This document shows positions 42,831 through 50,917 of a DNA stretch of 64,000 bases, one piece after another. Made by a program: the position numbers and the translations under genes. Position 1 is the stretch's first letter, and each line of letters begins with the position of its first letter. The stretch comes from Mobilisporobacter senegalensis (GTDB lineage Bacteria > Bacillota > Clostridia > Lachnospirales > Lachnospiraceae): positions 62,001 through 126,000 of the forward strand of contig NZ_RJVG01000007.1 in the NCBI RefSeq assembly GCF_003752155.1, read 5' to 3'. The notes beneath the pieces were generated by a model. That model was given only the letters and a program-made list of their open reading frames with translations, made no database searches and was not told the DNA's origin.

Positions 42831-44603
42831 TTACATACGTTCTGGAGCCTCAAATCCAAGCAGCTCAATACAGGTATTCAGAATACCATAAGCGAGTGTA
42901 ATAAGAGAGATCCATGAATCTCTTCTCTCTGGATTTTCTTCTGAAATGATTTTGTTGCCGTGATAAAACTTATTAAAGGCATTCGCCAGATCATAAATAT
43001 ACTGACATACCCTGTTTGGTGCATTTTCTGCAAATGCATTATATATGGTTTCATTAAGCTTACTTATTTCAAGCATAAGAGCTGTCTCGCTTTCACTTGA
43101 AGGCGGCATGATCTTAATATCCTCTTTTATTTCTTTTCCTGTTATTTCTTTATATTTGTTAAGAATTGATTTAATGCGGACGATGGTATAAAGGATATAT
43201 GGACCGGTATTCCCTTCAAAAGAAGTAAATCGTTCAATATCAAAGATATAATCTTTTGATACCTGATTGGATAAGTCTCCATATTTTATTGCCGCCAGTG
43301 CCACTTTCTTAGCAATATCCTTTGCTTCTTCTTCAGGCATCTCACGATTACTCATAATCATCTTATATACTTCTTCATTTACCAAAGATATTAGATTTTC
43401 AAGTCTCATGACTCCGCCATCTCTTGTTTTAAATGGCTTGCCATCTTTCCCATTCATGGTACCAAATCCTAAGAACGTTAAATCTACCTCTGTATCTAAT
43501 AATCCGGTTTTCTTGGCACATCTGAAGACCTGGGTAAAATATAGCTCCTGTCTTTTATCTACAACATATATGATTCCATCTGGCTGAAATAATTTTTTGC
43601 GTTCTACCATAGTTGCAAGATCTGTTGTGTTATATAAGGTAGCTCCGTCTGATTTTAAGATCATGCAAGGAGGCATTTCTTTTGTATCTGTCTCTTCCTT
43701 TACATCTACAACCAAAGCACCTTCGCTTATTCTTGCATGTCCGCTCTCTTTTAGATATTCCACCATATCCGGGATATACTCCTGGGCATCGCTTTCTTTC
43801 TTCCAAAGATCAAATTCAACATTCAAATTTTCATAGTTCTTCTTCAAATCCGTAATAGATACATTTAAAATATGATTCCACAAAGCAACATATCCTTTGT
43901 TCCCATTTTGAAGCAGGAAAGTTGCATTCTTGGCTTCTTCCTTATATTCTGGATGTGACTTGGAATATTCATTGGCTGCCGGATAGATTTCCTCAAGTTC
44001 TGAGATGGTAAAAGGAGCCTCTGCCGGATATTCACCTTCAAAGCTTTCATCAAAATACACCAGTTCCGGCTTACGTTTCTTTAACTCAGTAATGATCAGG
44101 CCCATTTGTAATCCCCAGTCTCCAAGATGAACATCTCCGATTACATTATGTCCAAGAAATCTTGCTATTCTTTTCACACTTTCACCAATAATGGCAGAAC
44201 GAAGATGACCTACATGAAGAGGTTTTGCAACATTAGGTCCGCCGTAATCAATCACAATTGTTTTCGGTGAAACAGTTTTTTCACAGCCAAAATAATCAGC
44301 AGTTTTCATTTCATTTATATAATTTCCCAGAAACTCTTCACTTATTGTAATATTAATAAATCCTGGCATAATCGCTAGAATATCTTTAAATGTATTACTT
44401 TCAGATAATATATCTACCACTTCATTGGCAATAACGATAGGTGCCTTCTTGTATGCTTTGGCAGCTGCCAGGGCTCCATTACATTGATACTGACATAAAT
44501 CCGGTCTGTTAGATAGTGTGACCATGCCATATTCTTTGTCATATCCGCATTTGTCAAATGCTTCTTTGATTTCATTTGAAATTAAATCGATTATTTTCTT
44601 CAT
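42831..44603 (-). CDS. argS: Arginyl-tRNA synthetase
   Basis: 590 residues. The class I HIGH element is HVGHLRSAIIGES within IDYGGPNVAKPLHVGH; the N-terminal Add-1 domain and the C-terminal anticodon-binding end (IYDLANAFNKFYHGNKII, ARS-specific) are present. A canonical KMSKS loop is absent; FKTRDGGVMRL occupies that place, which is usual for many bacterial ArgRS. The ATG at 44603 has GGAGG 5 bases before it; an in-frame extension to 44639 has no such site. Charges tRNA-Arg. Confidence 0.96.
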   Translation of the reverse strand: MKKIIDLISNEIKEAFDKCGYDKEYGMVTLSNRPDLCQYQCNGALAAAKAYKKAPIVIANEVVDILSESNTFKDILAIMPGFINITISEEFLGNYINEMKTADYFGCEKTVSPKTIVIDYGGPNVAKPLHVGHLRSAIIGESVKRIARFLGHNVIGDVHLGDWGLQMGLIITELKKRKPELVYFDESFEGEYPAEAPFTISELEEIYPAANEYSKSHPEYKEEAKNATFLLQNGNKGYVALWNHILNVSITDLKKNYENLNVEFDLWKKESDAQEYIPDMVEYLKESGHARISEGALVVDVKEETDTKEMPPCMILKSDGATLYNTTDLATMVERKKLFQPDGIIYVVDKRQELYFTQVFRCAKKTGLLDTEVDLTFLGFGTMNGKDGKPFKTRDGGVMRLENLISLVNEEVYKMIMSNREMPEEEAKDIAKKVALAAIKYGDLSNQVSKDYIFDIERFTSFEGNTGPYILYTIVRIKSILNKYKEITGKEIKEDIKIMPPSSESETALMLEISKLNETIYNAFAENAPNRVCQYIYDLANAFNKFYHGNKIISEENPERRDSWISLITLAYGILNTCIELLGFEAPERM

Positions 44604-44699
44604 CGTTTCCTCCAAGGCTTGCTTAGCATAAATAAACATTTATTATTAATGAATTTTCATTTAATATTGTATTTATTTATTATTTATCTTTTATTGCTT

Positions 44700-44728
44700 A
44701 TTATATAAGTTCCATTTTTACTTGTCAA
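44700..44728 (-). promoter_or_regulatory. argS promoter
   Basis: On the minus strand perfect TTGACA (44723-44728), 17-bp spacer, TATAAT (44700-44705). It gives an AT-rich leader of about 90 nt in which no T-box stem was recognised. The rest of 44729-44912 is AT-rich and holds only weak promoter-like matches for the divergent gene. Confidence 0.85.
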
Positions 44729-44912
44729 TGACGATTCGCCTGATTAAGTACCAGTTATGAAGCTGATAACATTTACAATATTTATACATACTTTTAATAA
44801 AATATAACAATTTACTAAGAAATTATATTTTTTGTCATAAAACCCTATATTTTTTATAACAAATAGTGTATATTATATATAATATATTTCTCATAGCGAA
44901 AGGAGACATAAC

Positions 44913-45803
44913 ATGTTCGGACATTTTTTAGGGGATTATCTTGTAAAAAATAATCTTATTACAAAATCCCAACTAGATATGATTGTTGAATATCAGAAAA
45001 CATTAAGAGTTAAATTAGGTACTATAGCTATTACAGAAAAACTTTTAACCAGCAGACAGGCAGATGAGATTAATAACCTGCAGATCAAAATGGATAAAAG
45101 ATTTGGTGATATTGCTATTGAACATGGATATTTAACAGAGGAACAGGTTGATTTCTTATTAAATCTGCAGGGCAGCCCGTATCATCAATTTGTTCAGGCA
45201 TTAATAGACAAAACAGATATGACACAATCGGATATTGAAAAATATGTGAAGGGATATCAAGAAGAGAACCTTTTATCTGATGATAATCTGGAAGCTATAA
45301 AAAGCGGCGATATAGATCGAATTGCCCCAATTTTCACTACTACTGACAATCCATTATGTAATGATCATATAGGCTTGGCACTTCGTAATATTATCCGTTT
45401 TATTGATAATCAGATTTTGATCAAGAAATACTATTCTGTTACAGAATATTCTTTTGATAATTTAGCAAGCCAATTCTTAAAAGGAGAACATAATATATTG
45501 TTTGGTTTTGCCGGTAAAGATGATTCATTACTTTCTATTGCAAATCCTTTCGCAAAAGAAAACTTTAGTGAAGTCGATGAAGACGCTTTTGATTCAATCT
45601 GTGAGTTTATAAATTGCATAAATGGTTTATTTGCATCAAAGCTAAGTGATGAAGATATTGATATTGATTTATTACCACCTGTTTCATATGCAGGCCAGAA
45701 ATTAATTGCAAACGGTAATATCTATGTTATACCGGTTGTGATCAGTGGAAATGAAGTTGATTTATTATTATCAATGGATAATGCAATTGATGTAATACAA
45801 TAA
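44913..45803 (+). CDS. GspE-N-like repeats joined to a CheX-like domain
   Basis: 296 residues. The N-terminal ~150 residues hold repeats of the pattern L-G-x-x-(L/I)-x-x-x-x-x-(I/L)-(T)-x-x-Q-x-(D) ending in Q: FLGDYLVKNNLITKSQLDMI...EYQ, KLGTIAITEKLLTSRQADEI...LQ, RFGDIAIEHGYLTEEQVDFLLNLQ. These resemble the GspE/MshE N-terminal domain. The C-terminal ~150 residues (LFGFAGKDDSLLSIANPFA, FDSICEFINCINGLFASKL, DLLPPVSYAG) resemble CheX/CheC-type proteins. It lies 33 bp before a CheY gene. A CheX-like role towards that CheY is inference; the usual CheC/CheX ExxN motif is represented by ICEFINCIN. Confidence 0.7.
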   Translation: MFGHFLGDYLVKNNLITKSQLDMIVEYQKTLRVKLGTIAITEKLLTSRQADEINNLQIKMDKRFGDIAIEHGYLTEEQVDFLLNLQGSPYHQFVQALIDKTDMTQSDIEKYVKGYQEENLLSDDNLEAIKSGDIDRIAPIFTTTDNPLCNDHIGLALRNIIRFIDNQILIKKYYSVTEYSFDNLASQFLKGEHNILFGFAGKDDSLLSIANPFAKENFSEVDEDAFDSICEFINCINGLFASKLSDEDIDIDLLPPVSYAGQKLIANGNIYVIPVVISGNEVDLLLSMDNAIDVIQ

Positions 45804-45836
45804 ACATTTATAATTAAATTATAGGAGGGATATGAG

Positions 45837-46205
45837 ATGGCTAATATACTTATAATAGATGATTCTAAAACTTCAAGGAAAATTCTTAGAAATTTACTGG
45901 AAGCAGAGGGACATGTTATAGTAGGTGAAGCTGTGAATGGGGAAGATGGTATTGCTAAATTTAAAGAACTTCGCCCAGATATTACGACTTTAGATATTAC
46001 AATGCCTGTACTTGATGGACTGGAAGCATTAAAGCTGATCATGAATGAAGATGAAAAGGCAAAAGTGGTTATGGTGACCGCAGCTGGTCAAAAGAATAAA
46101 ATGGTGGATGCATTAAAACATGGTGCTACAGAATATATTTCCAAACCATTTGAACCAGAACAAATTATTTCAATCATTTCTAAAGTAGCAGATGAAAAAA
46201 ATTGA
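45837..46205 (+). CDS. cheY: CheY-like single-domain response regulator
   Basis: 122 residues, a receiver domain only. ILIIDDSKTSRKILR has the acidic pair, TLDITMPVLDG the phosphoacceptor Asp (about 55), VMVTAAGQ the Thr switch, and EYISKPFEPEQ the conserved Lys. Stand-alone receivers of this kind act in chemotaxis or as phospho-relay elements. AGGAGG precedes the ATG. It forms a two-gene operon with the CheX-like protein; no CheA, MCP or flagellar gene is in the window. Confidence 0.88.
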   Translation: MANILIIDDSKTSRKILRNLLEAEGHVIVGEAVNGEDGIAKFKELRPDITTLDITMPVLDGLEALKLIMNEDEKAKVVMVTAAGQKNKMVDALKHGATEYISKPFEPEQIISIISKVADEKN

Positions 46206-46216
46206 ACATAATAGAT

Positions 46217-46250
46217 AAAACCGGAGAATCAATAAAGTTTCTCCGGTTTT
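46217..46250 (+). terminator. Terminator of the CheX-like/CheY operon
   Basis: AAAACCGGAGAA pairs with TTTCTCCGGTTTT, loop of about 9 bases, then T-rich TTTTTC. Confidence 0.9.
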
Positions 46251-46274
46251 TCTATATAAACATAATATTTCATA

Positions 46275-46469
46275 TTACACTATATTTGATTCTGTTGGCA
46301 TGATAATTGCAGCGACTACATAAGCTACGATACCTGTACCGGTGCAACCAAATAAGACAAATAATAATCTGACGATTGTCGCATCTAAATTAAGATAATC
46401 TGCTAATCCTCCACAAACACCGCATAACATTTTATTAGTTTCAGATCTGTAAAGTTTTTTTGGTCCCAT
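46275..46469 (-). CDS. PspC-domain membrane protein
   Basis: 64 residues. KKLYRSETNKMLCGVCGGLADYLNLDATIVRLLFVL is the PspC motif, followed by one membrane helix (FGCTGTGIVAYVVAAIIMPTE). PspC proteins link envelope stress to regulators. It is the last of a PadR-DUF1700-DUF4097-PspC set, 16 bp after DUF4097. This arrangement recurs in Firmicutes and resembles LiaI/LiaG-type stress modules. Confidence 0.9.
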   Translation of the reverse strand: MGPKKLYRSETNKMLCGVCGGLADYLNLDATIVRLLFVLFGCTGTGIVAYVVAAIIMPTESNIV

Positions 46470-46485
46470 AATATCATACTCCTTC

Positions 46486-47409
46486 CTAATCTACTTTAAT
46501 GGTTACATTGCCGACTCCACAATTTATATTAAAGTCGAACTCTGCATTGTCGTTAACTTTCTTTGTTGAACTGGTAAATGTATATTCATCATCATTAATT
46601 ATAACATTTCCGACACCAGAATCAATATAATAATTGTAATCTTCCTCTTGTCCATCCAGATACATACTTATCTGTCCGACACCACATTCAACATTGCTAT
46701 CACCTGCTATCACACCCTTAATTGTTATGTTACCCATTCCGCATTCAATATCCGTTTCTTCGGCTTGAATATTATCAATATTAATTTTTCCGGCACCAAC
46801 GGTTAAATCAGCTTCCTTATATGCCACAAGTTTATTTACCTGCATTCTGCCTGCGCCAACATCAAAAGTGACTTCATCTCCTGATATCTCATCAATTTCG
46901 ATTTCACCTGCCCCCAGACTGATATTAATTTTCTCACCATTAAAATTTTCTGGTATGAAAATTGTTATAGATGACTTTCTATTATTAATATCTATGCCAT
47001 CATTTCCTATATGGATTCCAAAGAAGTTTATATTATAATTACTCTTATCTTCCACTCTCCAAGTGTCTCCATCCATATAGCTTTTCAAATTATTCCGACT
47101 TATATTCTTAGATTCAATTGCAAATTCCTCACCTTTTTTTATCAATACTTCTCCATAGTGAATATCAATATCAACAGATTTTACACCACTATAAGTTTCT
47201 TTTAAAGAATCGCTTGAGTTATTTGAATTATTATCATTTATATTATTATTGTTATTATCTCTGTTAATTATTCTGTCATGTATCCTGAAAGGTCCTACAT
47301 TTAAACTATACCATGATGCACCTGAGGTGATACCGATAATTGTAAGAATGATACCTATGCCAATAAGCCCTAATGCTACTTTAGCACATACTTTATAAAA
47401 TGATTTCAT
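46486..47409 (-). CDS. DUF4097-family beta-strand repeat protein
   Basis: 307 residues. One N-terminal membrane helix (VALGLIGIGIILTIIGITSG, about 11-30) is followed by an Asn/Asp-rich linker and an extracytoplasmic beta-repeat region in which GAG/GVG-x-(I/V) recurs about every 17-20 residues (SLGAGEIEI, DVGAGRMQV, TVGAGKINI, ECGMGNITI, ECGVGQISM, DSGVGNVII, NCGVGNVTI). This is a DUF4097-type parallel beta structure also called the putative adhesin fold. Its ATGA overlap with the DUF1700 gene shows translational coupling. Function not established. Confidence 0.85.
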   Translation of the reverse strand: MKSFYKVCAKVALGLIGIGIILTIIGITSGASWYSLNVGPFRIHDRIINRDNNNNNINDNNSNNSSDSLKETYSGVKSVDIDIHYGEVLIKKGEEFAIESKNISRNNLKSYMDGDTWRVEDKSNYNINFFGIHIGNDGIDINNRKSSITIFIPENFNGEKINISLGAGEIEIDEISGDEVTFDVGAGRMQVNKLVAYKEADLTVGAGKINIDNIQAEETDIECGMGNITIKGVIAGDSNVECGVGQISMYLDGQEEDYNYYIDSGVGNVIINDDEYTFTSSTKKVNDNAEFDFNINCGVGNVTIKVD

Positions 47410-48152
47410 TGTGTCGTCCCCCTCTTTTTAAATAGTTTTCTGCATAAGTCCACAATTCCTCTTACCATAACAGGTATTACTTTGGTGCATACTAACATTG
47501 TCAATATAGCACCAAGAGTGCCTAAACCAAACAGGATCAGCCCCGCGCCACACATTAGTATTCCATTGATTGGTGTAATAAATAATTGCACCACACCTGC
47601 TATAAATAATACCAGGCCACCTATTAAAAAGGATCCTGCAATGGCTACTAATGCAACAAATAAACCAAATATGGTTGCTAATATACCGACGATCAGACCA
47701 AAGGCAGTTCCCAGAACAGGGACACCCAACGGTATTGCAACAATACAAATAATAATGATTAATAGTATTTTAGAAGTATTATTGTTATCCTTACCGGTCA
47801 CTTTACTATAAGTGGTTTTGCTTTCACTATCAGCAGAAGATTTCTCCTCTTCAAATTCCTGGTAATCATTGCTCACAACTTCATAGCGATCTTCTTCAAT
47901 TGTAGTATCTTTATACCCATTCTCTGTATAAATAAATTTTTCAGAGTCTTTAAAAGAATTATCATTTAGATCTGATTTGATAAATGCTGCAATCCTTTCC
48001 GGTGAACCTAATTCACTGATAACTGCATCTGTATTATCAGGACCAGCATCTTCGAAGTAATCATCATAATATGTTAAAGCCGCTTCCCTTTCTTCTGACG
48101 GAAGGTCCCTTAATAATTCTTCCAGTTGGTTCATGAATTCTATTTTGGTCAT
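47406..48152 (-). CDS. DUF1700 (HAAS-domain) membrane protein
   Basis: 248 residues. The N-terminus MTKIEFMNQLEELLRDLPSEEREAALTYYDDYF is the helical HAAS/DUF1700 domain; the middle is a charged Ser/Lys linker; the C-terminal half has several membrane helices (ILLIIIICIVAIPLGVPVL, IVGILATIFGLFVALVAIAG). HAAS domains are partners or targets of PadR regulators and this gene follows one directly (1-bp overlap). Likely an anti-sigma-like or stress-sensing membrane protein; mechanism not known. Confidence 0.88.
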   Translation of the reverse strand: MTKIEFMNQLEELLRDLPSEEREAALTYYDDYFEDAGPDNTDAVISELGSPERIAAFIKSDLNDNSFKDSEKFIYTENGYKDTTIEEDRYEVVSNDYQEFEEEKSSADSESKTTYSKVTGKDNNNTSKILLIIIICIVAIPLGVPVLGTAFGLIVGILATIFGLFVALVAIAGSFLIGGLVLFIAGVVQLFITPINGILMCGAGLILFGLGTLGAILTMLVCTKVIPVMVRGIVDLCRKLFKKRGTTQ

Positions 48153-48469
48153 TATTCTACCCCCTCGAACATTTTATTGATTTTTTTAGAATAGCTCTTC
48201 CATTCTTCATAATATAATTTAAGCTGAACCATTCCTTTGGCTGTTACTTTATAATAACGTCTATTTCTTCCTCCGTACTCCATATCATAAACTTCAAGGC
48301 AGTTATCCTTTTGTAAGCGCCTTAGGACTGGATAAAGGGTGGATTCTGATACGTCTATCGCTTCTCTAACATCCTGGGTTATTTTATAACCATAGGTGCC
48401 TTCACTATCCTTTGAAACAACTGCCAAAACAATTGCATCCAGTAGTGCTGCTCCAGTATTGAATATCAT
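48152..48469 (-). CDS. PadR-family transcriptional regulator
   Basis: 105 residues. TYGYKITQDVREAIDVSESTLYPVLRRLQKDNCLEVYD and GGRNRRYYKVTAKG are the PadR winged helix; the short C-terminal helix fits the small PadR-s2 type that occurs with DUF1700. The first gene of the envelope operon. The stop codon overlaps the start of the next gene by 1 bp. Confidence 0.93.
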   Translation of the reverse strand: MIFNTGAALLDAIVLAVVSKDSEGTYGYKITQDVREAIDVSESTLYPVLRRLQKDNCLEVYDMEYGGRNRRYYKVTAKGMVQLKLYYEEWKSYSKKINKMFEGVE

Positions 48470-48484
48470 CCGAACATCTCCTTT

Positions 48485-48542
48485 TATTGATATAATATTA
48501 TTTTGTTATCAATACTATACATCATATAATATTATATGTCAA
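48485..48542 (-). promoter_or_regulatory. PadR operon promoter with two inverted repeats
   Basis: On the minus strand TTGACA (48537-48542), 17-bp spacer, TATAGT (48514-48519). The 16-bp perfect palindrome CATATAATATTATATG (48523-48538) fills the spacer. A second repeat, TATTGATA / TATCAATA (48485-48492, 48507-48514), lies after the -10 box. Confidence 0.7.
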
Positions 48543-48597
48543 TAATATAAAATGGAAACTTATAAAAATATATTTTATCTGTCTTTCCTGCTGCATT

Positions 48598-48630
48598 AAA
48601 AAAGAATGCTCAAACGTGAGCACTCTTTTT
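48598..48630 (-). terminator. Terminator of the DUF4234 gene
   Basis: TGCTCA / TGAGCA with flanking A and T tracts (48598-48630) 17 bp after the stop codon of the minus-strand gene. Confidence 0.8.
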
Positions 48631-48646
48631 CTGCGTTAATCTTTCG

Positions 48647-48991
48647 TTATAGATCCATTTTATTTAATTCTGATTGCATTAAACAATAGTTAACAATTCC
48701 GAGACCAAATACTTGAAGTAACAGATAAATAATGGACATATCTTGTCCGTTCGTATCCATTCCTCTCTTTTGTTTTGCTATTGTAATGTTCTGTCCCATT
48801 TTATATGCCCAATAGATTGAATAAATTCCACATGTGATAAGACTTAATAGAAAAGCCATACCACCACTAACTGAATAATCATCACTTGCTTTTGCAATAT
48901 CATCGGTCAGAACAATCATCCAATATATTCCATAGATACCACATGTGATAATTGATAAAATAACACTAATTGCTATGTCTCTTTGTTTCAT
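48647..48991 (-). CDS. DUF4234-family membrane protein
   Basis: 114 residues with three membrane segments: ISVILSIITCGIYGIYWMIV, MAFLLSLITCGIYSIYWAYK and IYLLLQVFGLGIVNYCLMQ. The first two are near-identical repeats (SLITCGIYSIYW), the hallmark of DUF4234. Function unknown. Transcribed alone from the promoter at 49021-49049 and ended by its own terminator. Confidence 0.85.
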   Translation of the reverse strand: MKQRDIAISVILSIITCGIYGIYWMIVLTDDIAKASDDYSVSGGMAFLLSLITCGIYSIYWAYKMGQNITIAKQKRGMDTNGQDMSIIYLLLQVFGLGIVNYCLMQSELNKMDL

Positions 48992-49020
48992 CCTTAAATC
49001 CCCTTTCTACGTACCATTTT

Positions 49021-49049
49021 ATATTATAATTATAATAGCACTTTGTCAA
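49021..49049 (-). promoter_or_regulatory. Promoter of the DUF4234 gene
   Basis: On the minus strand TTGACA (49044-49049), 17-bp spacer, TAATAT (49021-49026). Confidence 0.5.
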
Positions 49050-49086
49050 TATATGCCGAATAGCAAAATATTACTATATTTCGGTA

Positions 49087-49845
49087 TCAAAGGTTTGTTT
49101 TCTTAGTCTGTATTCTGAATTCCATTGGCAGAATGATTTTAAGAGGTGCAAATTTTGATGCTATCCTTAATAATTTCATATTCATACCTGGAACCACTAA
49201 TTCTTTTCTTTGAAACAATCCCCTAATTGCTTCTTTTGCACATTGTCTTGCAGTAATTGAACTTAAATTAAAATCTGCATTTGCCACTTTATTAAATTCG
49301 GTATCCACAGGTCCCGGACAAAGAGTTGTAATATGAATATTCTTATTACTTCTTTGCAGCTCATAATTTATGGAAAGACTAAGATTTAAAAGGTAAGCTT
49401 TTGTAGCACCATAAGTTGCCATGACTGGCCCTGGCTGAAAACCTGCCATACTTGCCACATTAAGTATAAACCCTTTTTGTTTCACTTTTATAAATAACTT
49501 GGTTAGAATATGAGGTGCAATAATATTGGTACGAATCATATCAAGTTCATTTTCTAATGATATGTTTTCAAAATATCCAATTTTACCAAATCCCGCATTA
49601 TTTATCAGTACTGTAATATCTAAGTTTTTGATTTCTTCAAATAATTGATAGCAATTTTCTTCCTCAGACAAATCGCATTCTTTCGTAATTACCTTGACCT
49701 TATATCTTGCTTCTAATTGCTTTTTTAAACCCAATAATCGATTCTTTCGCCTGGCAACTAAAATCAGGTCATATTCCTTTTTTGCCAGTAATTTGGCAAT
49801 TTCTAGACCAATGCCACTTGAAGCACCTGTAATTAATACATACAT
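49087..49845 (-). CDS. Short-chain dehydrogenase/reductase
   Basis: 252 residues. ITGASSGIGLEIAKLLAKK binds the dinucleotide; NNAGFGKIG, the Ser in LNVASMAG and the Tyr-Lys in YGATKAYLLN (about 144-149) complete the active site. It belongs to the DltE/YqjQ-like classical SDRs. The substrate is unknown. It starts 14 bp after the nucleotidyltransferase gene on the same strand. Confidence 0.88.
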   Translation of the reverse strand: MYVLITGASSGIGLEIAKLLAKKEYDLILVARRKNRLLGLKKQLEARYKVKVITKECDLSEEENCYQLFEEIKNLDITVLINNAGFGKIGYFENISLENELDMIRTNIIAPHILTKLFIKVKQKGFILNVASMAGFQPGPVMATYGATKAYLLNLSLSINYELQRSNKNIHITTLCPGPVDTEFNKVANADFNLSSITARQCAKEAIRGLFQRKELVVPGMNMKLLRIASKFAPLKIILPMEFRIQTKKTNL

Positions 49846-49859
49846 ATTCTACCTCCGTA

Positions 49860-50777
49860 TTACCATAGATGGGTCGGATAAATCCCTTCCTCTTTTAATC
49901 TGGCTATTGCTTTTACTACTTCTTCCTTATCTTCTTTATAAGTAACACCATACCATTTATCCGGAGTTTTTAAAACCTGAACCCCTGCTTTGCTTTCATT
50001 AATAAGATCTCCAACCACATTAGGCAAAAAGTACTCTGCCTTTAACGGGTTGCTTTTTATATTCTCCTGTAGAAATAATCGGAATCTTATATTTAATTCC
50101 TCTAAAATGCTTGGGGTAAATCCCCACATATTCATTGAAACTGTGCTATCCATTGAGATCTCATTAAAAGTTTTTCCATCATCTTCTGTATAATACGCTT
50201 TCCCGTTCTTCTTTTCAATATGTGTTCTTTCACGAATCCCAATCAGAGACGAATCAGAATTGATTTGGCAAACACCTCTGGCTACATATCCATAATCAGT
50301 TAATGTATTACTTAGTATATATCCAACCATGGCATATTGATATTTTTCTTCATCCTTTGCTCTGATCAGATAATTATAGATCAGGGAAAATGCATGTTTT
50401 CCATAATAATCATCTGCATTGATTACTGCAAATGGTCCATCTATTTTACCAAGACAACTTAGAACTGCATGGCCGGTTCCCCAAGGTTTTTTCCTTCCTT
50501 CCGGCACCCGAAATCCAACTGGCAGATTGTTAATATCCTGATAAACATATTCTACTTCGATATGCTTTGATAATCTTTCTCCTATGGATTCTTTAAATGT
50601 TTCTTCTATTTCTTTTTTTATAATAAAGAGAATCTTTTTGAATCCTGCACGAATTGCATCATAAATGGAAAAATCAATAATCATATGACCTTGTTCATCC
50701 ACTGGATCAATCTGCTTTAATCCACCGTATCTGCTGCCCATTCCCGCTGCCATTATTACCAATACTGGTTCTTTCAT
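49860..50777 (-). CDS. Sugar-phosphate-type nucleotidyltransferase
   Basis: 305 residues. VLVIMAAGMGSRYGGLKQIDPV (about 5-26) is the NTP-transferase signature; FAVINADDYYG holds the metal-binding Asp pair (about 115-125), and KPWGTGHAVLSCLG is another conserved block. The sugar or other substrate is not determined. The ATG at 50777 has GGAGG 6 bases before it; an in-frame extension to 50798 lacks one. Confidence 0.82.
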   Translation of the reverse strand: MKEPVLVIMAAGMGSRYGGLKQIDPVDEQGHMIIDFSIYDAIRAGFKKILFIIKKEIEETFKESIGERLSKHIEVEYVYQDINNLPVGFRVPEGRKKPWGTGHAVLSCLGKIDGPFAVINADDYYGKHAFSLIYNYLIRAKDEEKYQYAMVGYILSNTLTDYGYVARGVCQINSDSSLIGIRERTHIEKKNGKAYYTEDDGKTFNEISMDSTVSMNMWGFTPSILEELNIRFRLFLQENIKSNPLKAEYFLPNVVGDLINESKAGVQVLKTPDKWYGVTYKEDKEEVVKAIARLKEEGIYPTHLW

Positions 50778-50827
50778 ATTATACCTCCAGATATTCACAA
50801 TTATCTAACCTAATCTAATATATGTAA

Positions 50828-50856
50828 GGGGAAAGCGATTTAAATTCACTTTCCCC
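50828..50856 (-). terminator. Terminator of putP
   Basis: GGGGAAAG pairs with CTTTCCCC, 13-base loop, about 60 bp past the putP stop. The T tract after it is weak. Confidence 0.55.
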
Positions 50857-50917
50857 TATTTAATCAGATAAATCTTATATTTATTTTACAAAGATAGAAT
50901 AAAAATGTCAATTATAA

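Noticed and set aside
44604-44699. T-box riboswitch before argS
   Set aside because: The leader is short and almost pure A/T; no specifier stem, T-box sequence or terminator was seen.
47428-47748. A Cys/Trp-rich minus-strand frame inside the DUF1700 gene
   Set aside because: It is an alternative frame of hydrophobic codons; the DUF1700 frame has a clear domain, start and coupling.
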